A DNA stretch of 31,056 nt, from the NCBI GenBank assembly GCA_943359555.1, contig CALRHW010000002.1:1-31056 (forward strand). Direction: 5' to 3'. Below are positions 1 to 7,717 of this stretch, in pieces. A program made the translations under genes and the position numbers. Each line of letters opens with the position of its first letter. The first letter of the stretch is position 1. Under the pieces are notes generated by a model that saw only the letters and a program-made list of their open reading frames with translations, was not told the DNA's origin and made no database searches. Source of the DNA: Parcubacteria group bacterium. GTDB lineage: Bacteria; Patescibacteriota; Minisyncoccia; Phycocordibacterales; CALRHW01.

Positions 1-21
1 TCTTTATTTTTTTTAAAAAAG

Positions 22-58
22 CTCCAAATCTGTTTTGCTGTATATGGCTCATTTGGAG
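22..58. other. Hairpin in the upstream intergenic region
   Basis: CTCCAAAT (22-29) pairs perfectly with ATTTGGAG (51-58) across a 21-nt loop. On the minus strand the stem is followed by a T-run, so it would terminate leftward transcription, but no minus-strand gene lies just to its right. It may be a relic or the end of a short untranslated RNA. The rest of 1-187 is AT-rich; no gene is seen there. Confidence 0.4.
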
Positions 59-187
59 GTCGTCTTTACATTATCTTTTTCTTATATCATGACCACTAAA
101 AAATGAGTTATCCCCATTTTTTCACTACTCTTTTAATGTAAAATAATACGACAGTCTTTAAACAAACTTTATTTTTACAAATCACAC

Positions 188-2857
188 ATGTCTATCACAA
201 TAAAAAAAAACGACGGAGCGGTAGAATCTTTTAATGCAGATAAAATAAACAGATCAATAGAACGTGTGTGCAAAGACATGCTTGACCCGATCGGAATGGT
301 GACACAGATTGCGACCGAAACAAACCTTACTTTATACAACGGCATCACTACCGACGAAATAGATCAGGCGACCATAAATGCGGCTCTACAAAACGTTCAA
401 AACGATACTGATTATGACAAAGTGGCGACACGACTCCTACTTAAAACTGTTTATCGTAAAGTTGTGGGGGATTATGACAAAGACAATGTAGAAGATCTAA
501 AGAAAAAACATCGCGAAACTTTTTTTACATATATAAAAAAGGGAATTGAAGATGGAAAGCTCCACAAAAATATGGCGGAAAAATATCGGCTAGAAGAACT
601 TGCCGATACACTCAACATAGACCGTGATGAACTTTTTCAATACGCAGGACTTTCCGGTTTTTTAAATCGTTACGGATTAAAAAACGAAGACGAGACTCCG
701 CGTGAAACTCCACAATACTTTTTTATGCGCGTTGCGATGGGACTTTCATACAACGAAAAAGATCCGACCGCACAAGCAAAAAAGTTTTACAATAAAATGT
801 CCAAGCTAGAATATCTTGCGGGAGGTTCTACAAATTTGGCCGCAGGTACATTGCACCCATCGCTTTCAAATTGTTTTCTCCTAGAAATTCATGACGACAT
901 GGAACACATTGCAAAATCTGTCGCAGATGTGATGAGACTTTCAAAAAATTCTGGTGGACTAGGAGTGTCTCTCACAAAACTTCGCGCATCTGGTTCTCCT
1001 TTGAAATCAAATCCAGGTACATCTACAGGTCCTACACCTTTTGCAAAAATTATTGATACAGCGATACGAGCTATTCAAAGAGGAGGAAAGAAAAAAGGCG
1101 CGCTCGCTTTTTATATGGAAAATTGGCATCTAGATTTTCCAGAATTTCTAAATTGGAAACACAATGCGGGTGATGACTATATGAGAATGCGAACAGCCAA
1201 CACCTGTGCTTTTCTTTCTGATGAATTTATGAAGCGAGTAAAAGCGGGAGAAGACTGGTATATGTTTGACCCAAAAGAAGTCGCAGATCTAAACGAGCTT
1301 TATGGTAGTGCTTTCAGTGCTAGGTATATGCAGTACATTGAAATGGCCAATGCAGGCAAGCTTCGTGTCTTTAAAAAGGTGCCTGCCCGCGAACAAATGC
1401 GTCAAATCCTCGTTTCTTTGCAGACTACGGCCCATCCTTGGTTGACTTGGAAGGACTCTATAAATCTCCGCGCTCTCAACAACAACACAGGTACTATTCA
1501 CATGAGTAATCTTTGCACAGAAATCTGTCTTCCTCAGGATAAAAATAATATCGCTGTTTGTAATTTAATTTCTGTAAATTTGGCGGCGCACATTAACAAC
1601 AAAGAAGTAAATTGGGGCAAGCTTGAGGAAAGTATCCGCCTTGCCGTGCGTCAGCTGGACAATCTTGTAGATATAAACGAGCTCTCAATTCCAGAAGCAA
1701 CAAAATCTGACAGAGAAAACAGAGCAATAGGTCTTGGTGTGATGGGATTTTCAGATACTATAGAGCGACTTGGTATGTCTTACGATAGTCCGCACGCTTG
1801 GGATTTTGCTGACAGAATTTTTGAATTTATTTCTTATATGGCGATAGATGAAAGCGCAACTCTGGCACAAGAAAGAGGAAGTTATAAAAATTTTCCCGGC
1901 TCTTGTTGGTCAAAAGGAATGGTGCCGATAGATACTTTACAAATACTTGAAGACGATAGAGGAATCAAGCTAACTGTTTCAAAAGAAAGTAAACACAAAG
2001 GTCTAAATTGGGATGTGCTTCGCGCAAAAGTAAAAAATGGAATTCGCAATGCTACACTTATGGCGATTGCACCAAATGCAAACATCGGACTCGTCGCCGC
2101 AACAACTCTCGGTATTGATCCACGTTTTGCGCAAGTTTTTTCTAGAAATAAAATTTCAGGAAAATATTTAGACATCAATCACAATCTTGTGAAAGATTTA
2201 AAAAATATGGGAATATGGGAGCAGACTCGCGCACTCATTATAGAGCATCAAGGAGACATTTCAGAAATCGCAGAAATCCCAGATCACATAAAAGATTTAT
2301 ACAAAACTTCTTTCACTACATCTCCGTACGCTTATGTAGAAGTAGCGGCTCGTGCGCAAAAATGGATAGATCAAGCACTTTCAAGAAATATTTATCTGGA
2401 AACTCGCGACATTGATGAGACGATGAATTTATATATGAGTGCGTGGGAAAAAGGTGTAAAGACTACATACTATTTGCACATGAAGCCACGTCACACAGCA
2501 GAGCAAAGTACTGTTGCGGTAAACAAATCACAGAAAATGGGAAGAGTAGGTTTTGCGTCTATCGGATCTATAAAACCCGCGAGCCCGCTTTCCACACCAG
2601 CTTTTGCGGCAGTCGGTGCGGTGACATCCCCGCTTCCTTTAGATGAAATAATGCCAATTCAAGTAGTCCACTCGGTTCAGGTAAAAGCACCAAAGGTTGA
2701 ATCTAAAGGGTTTGCTACGGTTTCAAAGGCATCTGTGACAGCTCCTATCATAGATGTATCCTCAGATGAAATAGTTGTATCTGCACCAAAAAAAGAGTTC
2801 AAAGTCCACGTTCCTAGTGATCCAGCAGAGGCAAATATTTGCGATAGTTGTCAATAA
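188..2857 (+). CDS. nrdA: Class I ribonucleoside-diphosphate reductase, alpha subunit
   Basis: Catalytic subunit of class I ribonucleotide reductase, which reduces ribonucleotides to deoxyribonucleotides for DNA synthesis; the partner NrdB is encoded immediately downstream. An ATP-cone occupies roughly residues 1-90. Catalytic features align with E. coli NrdA: redox cysteines C229 and C458, thiyl cysteine C443 within N441-L-C443-T-E445, and the radical-transfer pair Y761-Y762. The C-terminus ends in C885-D-S-C888-Q, the swinging-arm thiols that re-reduce the active site. At 889 residues it is longer than E. coli NrdA (about 760). Most of the excess is a long Ala/Pro/Ser/Val-rich linker, about residues 785-880, between the barrel and the terminal CxxC. 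No Shine-Dalgarno sequence is seen before the ATG, but family identity is clear. Confidence 0.95.
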   Translation: MSITIKKNDGAVESFNADKINRSIERVCKDMLDPIGMVTQIATETNLTLYNGITTDEIDQATINAALQNVQNDTDYDKVATRLLLKTVYRKVVGDYDKDNVEDLKKKHRETFFTYIKKGIEDGKLHKNMAEKYRLEELADTLNIDRDELFQYAGLSGFLNRYGLKNEDETPRETPQYFFMRVAMGLSYNEKDPTAQAKKFYNKMSKLEYLAGGSTNLAAGTLHPSLSNCFLLEIHDDMEHIAKSVADVMRLSKNSGGLGVSLTKLRASGSPLKSNPGTSTGPTPFAKIIDTAIRAIQRGGKKKGALAFYMENWHLDFPEFLNWKHNAGDDYMRMRTANTCAFLSDEFMKRVKAGEDWYMFDPKEVADLNELYGSAFSARYMQYIEMANAGKLRVFKKVPAREQMRQILVSLQTTAHPWLTWKDSINLRALNNNTGTIHMSNLCTEICLPQDKNNIAVCNLISVNLAAHINNKEVNWGKLEESIRLAVRQLDNLVDINELSIPEATKSDRENRAIGLGVMGFSDTIERLGMSYDSPHAWDFADRIFEFISYMAIDESATLAQERGSYKNFPGSCWSKGMVPIDTLQILEDDRGIKLTVSKESKHKGLNWDVLRAKVKNGIRNATLMAIAPNANIGLVAATTLGIDPRFAQVFSRNKISGKYLDINHNLVKDLKNMGIWEQTRALIIEHQGDISEIAEIPDHIKDLYKTSFTTSPYAYVEVAARAQKWIDQALSRNIYLETRDIDETMNLYMSAWEKGVKTTYYLHMKPRHTAEQSTVAVNKSQKMGRVGFASIGSIKPASPLSTPAFAAVGAVTSPLPLDEIMPIQVVHSVQVKAPKVESKGFATVSKASVTAPIIDVSSDEIVVSAPKKEFKVHVPSDPAEANICDSCQ

Positions 2858-2908
2858 TATAGTAACTGCATTAATATAGAATAACTTTATAAATAATTTA
2901 ACACTAAC

Positions 2909-3946
2909 ATGATACTAGGAAAAGCTTCGCCTGAAGACATGAATCTTCACCCACTCAATTACAAGTGGGCTTATGATTTATACAATCAAGCAGTACGCAA
3001 CACATGGTTTCCGCACGAGATTGCTCTGAAAGAAGATTTGGAAGATTGGGAAAAAATGACAGAGGACGAAAAGCACGCGGTGAAATTTTTGATGGCGTTT
3101 TTCAATCCAGCCGAGCTTATCGTCAATCGTTCTATCGCGCTCGGTATTTATCCATATTTAAAATCTCCAGAGTGCCATCTGTATCTGGCAAAACAAATGT
3201 GGGAAGAGGCCAATCATTGTGTGGCATTTGAATACGTCCTTGAAACTTTTCCGTTTGATCGCGAAAAAATTTTTGATTTACATTTGCAAGTGCCGTCAAT
3301 GCAAGCAAAAGAAGGGTATATCGGAAAATATATGAAGCGAATGACAGAGAGCTCGCTTGATATCACTACTGTGGACGGCAAAAAAGATTTCATTCGCAAC
3401 CTCGTCGCTACAAATATCGTGATGGAAGGAATTTGGTTTTACAGCGGATTTATGGTGGCTCTTTCTTTTCGCCAGCGCAATCAGCTTCGCAATTTTGGTT
3501 CAATGATAAATTGGGTGATACGCGATGAAAGTTTACATTTACAGTTTGGAATAAATTTAATTCACAATATTTTAGAAGAAAATGCTGAACTTTTGACCGA
3601 AGATTTTGCAAATGAAATCCGCGACATTGTTATAGAAGGAGTAAATTTTGAAGTCGCTTACAACAAAGATCTTTTTCCAAATGGAATTCTTGGACTCAAT
3701 GCGGATTATGTAAATCAATATGTGCAGTATGTTGCCGACCGACGGCTAGAAGAGCTCGGCCTCGCAAAACATTATAATGTTACAAATCCTGCAAAATGGA
3801 TGAGTGCCGCGACAGACGTATACGAGCTTGTAAACTTCTTTGAAGCACAAAACACAAGTTATGAAGTAGATGGACATGCTCACGGAAAAAAGGACTCCAA
3901 AGATTCCAAAGACACTAAAAATTATACGCCTGAAAAAGTGATATAA
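2909..3946 (+). CDS. nrdB: Class I ribonucleotide reductase, beta subunit (subclass Ic-like)
   Basis: Ferritin-like metal subunit that generates the oxidising equivalent for NrdA. The six metal ligands read E69, E100, H103, E173, E207, H210. Position 107, four residues after H103 and the place of Tyr122 in E. coli NrdB, is Phe. Glu as first ligand plus Phe at the radical position is the signature of subclass Ic, known from Chlamydia trachomatis, which uses a Mn(IV)/Fe(III) centre instead of a tyrosyl radical. All ligand spacings equal those I recall for the chlamydial protein, at a constant offset of 20, and Y318 fits its C-terminal radical-transfer Tyr. A Lys/Asp/Ser-rich tail follows residue 320. 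It lies 51 nt after nrdA, probably cotranscribed. The Mn/Fe cofactor is inferred from motif only. Confidence 0.93.
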   Translation: MILGKASPEDMNLHPLNYKWAYDLYNQAVRNTWFPHEIALKEDLEDWEKMTEDEKHAVKFLMAFFNPAELIVNRSIALGIYPYLKSPECHLYLAKQMWEEANHCVAFEYVLETFPFDREKIFDLHLQVPSMQAKEGYIGKYMKRMTESSLDITTVDGKKDFIRNLVATNIVMEGIWFYSGFMVALSFRQRNQLRNFGSMINWVIRDESLHLQFGINLIHNILEENAELLTEDFANEIRDIVIEGVNFEVAYNKDLFPNGILGLNADYVNQYVQYVADRRLEELGLAKHYNVTNPAKWMSAATDVYELVNFFEAQNTSYEVDGHAHGKKDSKDSKDTKNYTPEKVI

Positions 3947-3947
3947 T
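3942..3947 (+). promoter_or_regulatory. -10 box for gap, overlapping the nrdB stop
   Basis: A consensus TATAAT overlaps the nrdB stop codon and lies 8 nt before the gap ATG at 3956. A transcript from it would begin at or next to the start codon, giving a leaderless mRNA. No convincing -35 box is visible. Confidence 0.45.
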
Positions 3948-3955
3948 AATTTCAA

Positions 3956-4981
3956 ATGAAAAAAATAAAAGTTGCAATAAACGGGGCGGGGAGAATAGGG
4001 CGAGCATTTCTAAAAGTGGCTCATGAGCGAAAAGACATAGAAGTCGTGGCGATAAATGACCTTGGAAATATAGAAAATATCGCGTATTTACTCAAATACG
4101 ACACTGCTTATGGCGTAACTCCTTTTGAAATCGGCGTTTCAAACGACAAAAAATCTATCGTAATAGACGGAAAAAACATCGCGTATTTTAGTGAAAAAGA
4201 TCCTTCAGCTTTACCTTGGGGTGATTTGAAAATAGATGTTGCTGTGGAGTCCACTGGATTTTTTACTGCGTTTGAAACTGCGCGCGTGCACATTACCTCT
4301 GGCGCAAAACGTGTTGTGATTTCTGCTCCAGCAAAAGACGAAGCGGGAGTGGATAGTGCCACTATTTTAATGGGGGTAAACGAAGAAAAATTTGCGACAT
4401 GCGTCGTTACTTCAAATGCGTCTTGTACTACAAATTCAGCATCACCACTTATCGCTATTTTGCATGAGGCAATCGGTATTGAAAAAGCAATGCTAAACAC
4501 CGTACACGCTTACACTGCGAGTCAGGGGATAGTAGACGGTCCAAACAAAAAAGATTTTAGAGAAGGTCGTGCCGCAGCGCAAAACATTGTGCCATCTTCT
4601 ACTGGCGCGGCGGTAGCGGTAACAAAAGCATTTCCAGAACTCGTTGGGAAATTTGACGGTATCTCAATGCGCGTGCCTGTCGTTGTAGGTTCTATTGCCG
4701 ACATTACTTTTATCTCAAAACGAGACACGACAGCAAAAGAAGTAAATGAAATTTTGAAAAAAGCTGCGGGCGAGGCGCGATGGGAAAACATTTTTTCTAC
4801 AACAGAAGAGCCTCTCGTGTCGTCTGATATAAAAGGAAGCAAGTTTGCATCTATCGCCGACCTTTCTTTCACTCGTGTCGTTGGCGGAAATCTCGTAAAG
4901 GTCCTTGCGTGGTATGACAATGAAATGGGGTATACGCATACGCTAGTGGACCATGTGGTAAAGGCGGGAAATTCTATTTAA
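3956..4981 (+). CDS. gap: Glyceraldehyde-3-phosphate dehydrogenase
   Basis: Cytoplasmic glycolytic enzyme that oxidises and phosphorylates glyceraldehyde 3-phosphate to 1,3-bisphosphoglycerate with NAD(P)+. The N-terminal Rossmann motif is N-G-A-G-R-I-G-R (residues 9-16). The catalytic segment S-N-A-S-C-T-T-N places the nucleophile at C157, and H184 is the conserved general base. At 341 residues it is a normal-length type I enzyme with both NAD-binding and catalytic domains. It begins 9 nt after nrdB, with a TATAAT overlapping that gene's stop codon, so it can be transcribed independently. No Shine-Dalgarno sequence is present. It produces and uses the same triose phosphates as the aldolase and transketolase genes in this window. 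Confidence 0.97.
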   Translation: MKKIKVAINGAGRIGRAFLKVAHERKDIEVVAINDLGNIENIAYLLKYDTAYGVTPFEIGVSNDKKSIVIDGKNIAYFSEKDPSALPWGDLKIDVAVESTGFFTAFETARVHITSGAKRVVISAPAKDEAGVDSATILMGVNEEKFATCVVTSNASCTTNSASPLIAILHEAIGIEKAMLNTVHAYTASQGIVDGPNKKDFREGRAAAQNIVPSSTGAAVAVTKAFPELVGKFDGISMRVPVVVGSIADITFISKRDTTAKEVNEILKKAAGEARWENIFSTTEEPLVSSDIKGSKFASIADLSFTRVVGGNLVKVLAWYDNEMGYTHTLVDHVVKAGNSI

Positions 4982-4990
4982 AAAACACCA

Positions 4991-5041
4991 GATAAACAAA
5001 AAGCCCACCGTACAAAAGCGAAGAGCTGTTTGTGGGTGGGC
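4991..5041 (-). terminator. Rho-independent terminator of the 5051-5479 gene
   Basis: Inverted arms GCCCACC (5003-5009) and GGTGGGC (5035-5041) form a 7-bp GC-rich stem. Read on the minus strand the stem is followed by TTTTTGTTT, a good U-tract, just beyond the stop of the minus-strand gene. It may also help end gap transcripts on the other strand. Confidence 0.65.
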
Positions 5042-5050
5042 GAGCTATGG

Positions 5051-5479
5051 TTAGGATTCAAGTTCATAAACTTCCTCACCACCTTTATTTTCAGGTTTTT
5101 TCTCCTGTTTTGGTAGATCTCCGTTTTTGTCGCAGGCGATCCAAATGATCCCAGTTTCTATATCCACATCTGCAGAAACCCAAAGTGGATTTTTAGAGCT
5201 TGGACGACGTTTCCTTGGACTCAGTCTTTCTTGCACGATTATTCCATCTTCTATAAGTCCATCAAGAATGTCTCCGAGTTCCTCAGCTTTCTTTTTATCG
5301 TTTGGAAACACCAGAGATCCATATCTCCTTATAGCCTCTTCCCAGTTCTTTTCCAAAATCGCCGTTTTTGTGAAAATCCGTACAACGTCTTCAACATTTA
5401 CATAACCATTAACCAAGTCTTTTAGGCAACCACTCAGGCTGGTGCCGTAGACTTTTTTAGATACTTGCTTAGATGTCAT
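5051..5479 (-). CDS. Hypothetical protein, 142 aa
   Basis: I do not recognise this protein. The start chosen is the ATG at 5479, preceded by a strong Shine-Dalgarno sequence (AAAGGAG, 6 nt before it); an in-frame ATG 15 codons upstream has no such site. The sequence is charged, with a basic N-terminus (M-T-S-K-Q-V-S-K-K), a predicted helical middle (about residues 25-85), a basic patch R-K-R-R-P, a short hydrophobic strand near residue 115 (G-I-I-W-I-A-C-D) and a Lys/Glu-rich tail. There is no signal peptide or membrane segment. It is a lone minus-strand gene with its own leader and terminator between gap and rpiB. It could be a small regulatory or nucleic-acid-binding protein, but nothing proves that. 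Confidence 0.75.
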   Translation of the reverse strand: MTSKQVSKKVYGTSLSGCLKDLVNGYVNVEDVVRIFTKTAILEKNWEEAIRRYGSLVFPNDKKKAEELGDILDGLIEDGIIVQERLSPRKRRPSSKNPLWVSADVDIETGIIWIACDKNGDLPKQEKKPENKGGEEVYELES

Positions 5480-5563
5480 TGGGTACTCCTTTCGTGGAGG
5501 TTTGAATTGATCCGATTTATACACAGGGTGTCCTAATTCGTGGGTGAATCTAGGAGAACATTT

Positions 5564-5600
5564 CAGAATAACTCTATAACAACTGTGCCGAAAGTCAATG
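5564..5600 (-). promoter_or_regulatory. Possible promoter for the 5051-5479 gene
   Basis: Read on the minus strand, TTGACT lies upstream of TATAGAG-like sequence with a short spacer (about 14-16 nt). The predicted leader is about 80-90 nt and ends in a good ribosome-binding site. The -35 is convincing and the -10 is weak. Confidence 0.35.
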
Positions 5601-5612
5601 CTTTTGGCGATA

Positions 5613-5640
5613 TTTCTATCGTGCGAGAAAATGCTACAAT
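5613..5640 (+). promoter_or_regulatory. Promoter of rpiB
   Basis: TACAAT (5635-5640) ends 6 nt before the rpiB ATG, so transcription would start at the start codon itself. TTTCTA (5613-5618) is a weak -35 at a 16-nt spacer. No Shine-Dalgarno site is present. Confidence 0.45.
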
Positions 5641-5646
5641 AAATAT

Positions 5647-6126
5647 ATGAAAAATATTTTTATTGCATCTGATCATGCAGGTTTTGAATTAAAAAACGAG
5701 CTTCTGCCTTTTTTGCGCGACCTCGGATACGAGCCAAAAGATTTTGGTGCATACGAATTTAACGCAGATGATGATTATCCAGACTTCGTTGTGCCACTTG
5801 CAAAAGCTGTATCTGAAAGCAGTGGTGTAGAAAAGGGAATTATTATTGGCGGTTCGGGTCAGGGTGAAGCAATGGTCGCAAATAGATTTACTCATGTGCG
5901 AGCTGTTGTTTTCAACGGGCAATACAAACCAGAAAGCGGAAGACACATTCCGCATGAGATTATTACTTCACGCGAACACAATGACGCAAATATTCTTTCT
6001 CTCGGCGCGCGATTTCTTTCCGAAAAAGATGCACGCGAAGCCGTGGAAACTTGGCTTCTCACCCCGTTTTCAAATGATGAACGTCACGTGCGTCGCCTTA
6101 AAAAATTAGATGAAATCCATGGTTGA
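5647..6126 (+). CDS. rpiB: Ribose 5-phosphate isomerase B
   Basis: Interconverts ribose 5-phosphate and ribulose 5-phosphate in the non-oxidative pentose phosphate pathway. RpiB/LacA-family motifs are clear: A-S-D-H-A-G (7-12) with D9-H10 at the active site, and G-G-S-G-Q-G-E (68-74) forming the phosphate/anion loop. The position of the catalytic Cys of E. coli RpiB is Gly (G68) here; E74 then fits the catalytic Glu of the actinobacterial-type enzymes, which also carry a GGSGxGE loop. At 159 residues it is normal length. It opens a cluster with the epimerase and split transketolase. A TACAAT box 6 nt before the ATG implies a leaderless transcript. Confidence 0.92.
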   Translation: MKNIFIASDHAGFELKNELLPFLRDLGYEPKDFGAYEFNADDDYPDFVVPLAKAVSESSGVEKGIIIGGSGQGEAMVANRFTHVRAVVFNGQYKPESGRHIPHEIITSREHNDANILSLGARFLSEKDAREAVETWLLTPFSNDERHVRRLKKLDEIHG

Positions 6127-6832
6127 GATTATCCCCGCAATAATGCCGACGAGTTTTGCTGATTTAGAAGAAAAACTTTCTTTTGTTGCGGGGCTGACGC
6201 CACTTGTCCAAATAGATGTGATGGACGGACGATTAACGAGTAAAAAAACTTGGCCATATATTTTTACTGAGCTAGATAAAAATTTTGGGAGCATTTTGCG
6301 TGAAGAAGAAGGTTTTCCGTTTTGGAACGACGTAGATTTTGAAGTAGACCTAATGGTAAAAGAACCAGAGAAAATTTGGCGTGACTGGGTTACGCTCGGT
6401 GCAAAAAGAATTATTTTTCATATTGAATCTATTGCCGACCCAAAAAGTTTTCTTGATATTGTGCGGAAAAATTCTGTATCAAAGGATTCACCACTATATA
6501 CAGAGATAGGTTTTGCACTCAACATCACAACCCCACACGAAACGCTTTATCCATTTATAGAGCAACTTGATTTTGTGCAATTTATGGGCATAGCGGAGAT
6601 TGGTTTTCAAGGAAGTACGTTTAGCGAAAGCGTTTTTGCGAAAATTGAAGATTTGCGAAATAGGTATCCTGAACTTATAATAAGTGTTGATGGTGGTGTA
6701 AATCTAGAAGTGGCAAAACGTCTTGTGGAAACGGGAGTAAATCGCATCGTTGTCGGCTCGGCGATTTTTGGAAAGAATGATCGCGAAAAAGTAGAGCGGG
6801 CGCTCACAGAATTTCAAAGCACATTTTCATAA
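6110..6832 (+). CDS. rpe: Ribulose-phosphate 3-epimerase family protein
   Basis: TIM-barrel protein of the ribulose-phosphate 3-epimerase family, interconverting ribulose 5-phosphate and xylulose 5-phosphate. Family landmarks are I-I-P-A-I near the N-terminus, V-Q-I-D-V-M-D-G at the end of strand 2, F-H-I-E in mid-protein, and S-V-D-G-G-V with V-G-S-A-I-F near the C-terminus (phosphate binding). The metal-ligand pair H-x-D at strand 2 reads Q-x-D, so one usual His ligand is missing; the other His (F-H-I-E) and Asp residues are kept. Its start overlaps the rpiB end by 17 nt; an alternative ATG at 6119 would give an 8-nt overlap. The gene neighbourhood (rpiB, transketolase) supports the pathway assignment, but a changed substrate cannot be excluded. 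Confidence 0.8.
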   Translation: MKSMVEIIPAIMPTSFADLEEKLSFVAGLTPLVQIDVMDGRLTSKKTWPYIFTELDKNFGSILREEEGFPFWNDVDFEVDLMVKEPEKIWRDWVTLGAKRIIFHIESIADPKSFLDIVRKNSVSKDSPLYTEIGFALNITTPHETLYPFIEQLDFVQFMGIAEIGFQGSTFSESVFAKIEDLRNRYPELIISVDGGVNLEVAKRLVETGVNRIVVGSAIFGKNDREKVERALTEFQSTFS

Positions 6833-6844
6833 ACGCACATTTTT

Positions 6845-7717
6845 ATGATTGAACTCACAGACGAAAAAATAAAATGGTTAGAATTAAAAGCAAACGAAAT
6901 TCGCGAGTCTATTATTCGTATGTTACTTGAAGCTGGCTCGGGACACACAGCAGGACCTCTCGGCACGACAGATATTTTTACCGCACTCTATTTTCATATT
7001 TTAAAACACAATCCCCACAACACTTCTTGGTCAGAGCGTGATAGGTTTGTGCTTTCCAACGGTCATATTTGCCCAGTGATGTATGCGACTATGGCACACG
7101 CTGGATATTTTCCAGTGGAGGAATTAATGACTTTGCGTAAATTCGGTTCTCGTCTTCAAGGTCATCCACATCGTGAATATTTAAAAATGTTGGAAAATAG
7201 CTCTGGTCCGCTTGGTTCTGGCTTGTCGCAAGCTGTGGGAATGGCACTCGCACTAAAAATTGATCAAGGCGTTTCTGGTAGCGGACCTTTTATATATTGT
7301 ATGTTAAGCGATGGCGAGCTGGACGAAGGACAGACTTGGGAAGCGGTGCTACTTGCAGGGAAAAATAAATTGCACAACCTTGTCGCGATTATTGACCGCA
7401 ACAACATTCAGATAGATGGTTTTACGGAAGATATAATGCCTCTTGAACCGCTCGCGGATAAATGGCGCGCGTTCAACTGGCATGTGATTGAAATTGACGG
7501 GCACAATTTTTCCGCAATTGTAAATGCTGTGGGAAAAGCAAAAGCTGTATTTGAAAAGCCTACTGTGATTATCGCGCACACGATTCCCGGAAAAGGCGTG
7601 CCAGCTTTTGAGCGGAAATTTGAATGGCACGGCAAGACGCCAAATAAAGAAGAAGCAAATATGGCTCTCACGGCACTACGAACACTTGAAGGAAAAATAA
7701 AAAGTGAACATGAATAA
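6845..7717 (+). CDS. Transketolase, N-terminal (TPP pyrophosphate-binding) subunit
   Basis: First half of a two-gene transketolase, which moves two-carbon units between sugar phosphates using thiamine diphosphate. Seen here are S-G-H-T-A-G (32-37, H34), S-N-G-H (71-74, H74) and the diphosphate/Mg-binding motif D156-G-E-L-D-E-G followed about 30 residues later by R-N-N-I-Q-I-D-G. At 290 residues it covers only the PP domain. The Pyr domain follows as a separate gene overlapping by 8 nt, so both must be made together. Split transketolases are known in archaea and several bacteria, so this is an established arrangement rather than a frameshift. Confidence 0.93.
   Translation: MIELTDEKIKWLELKANEIRESIIRMLLEAGSGHTAGPLGTTDIFTALYFHILKHNPHNTSWSERDRFVLSNGHICPVMYATMAHAGYFPVEELMTLRKFGSRLQGHPHREYLKMLENSSGPLGSGLSQAVGMALALKIDQGVSGSGPFIYCMLSDGELDEGQTWEAVLLAGKNKLHNLVAIIDRNNIQIDGFTEDIMPLEPLADKWRAFNWHVIEIDGHNFSAIVNAVGKAKAVFEKPTVIIAHTIPGKGVPAFERKFEWHGKTPNKEEANMALTALRTLEGKIKSEHE

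Noticed and set aside
2909..3946. Ordinary tyrosyl-radical class Ia NrdB
   Set aside because: The radical Tyr position is F107 and the first metal ligand is Glu, with subclass Ic spacing.
7704..7717. Transketolase split as a frameshift
   Set aside because: The two genes overlap by 8 nt with their own start and stop at the domain border, as in known split transketolases, and neither half shows decay.
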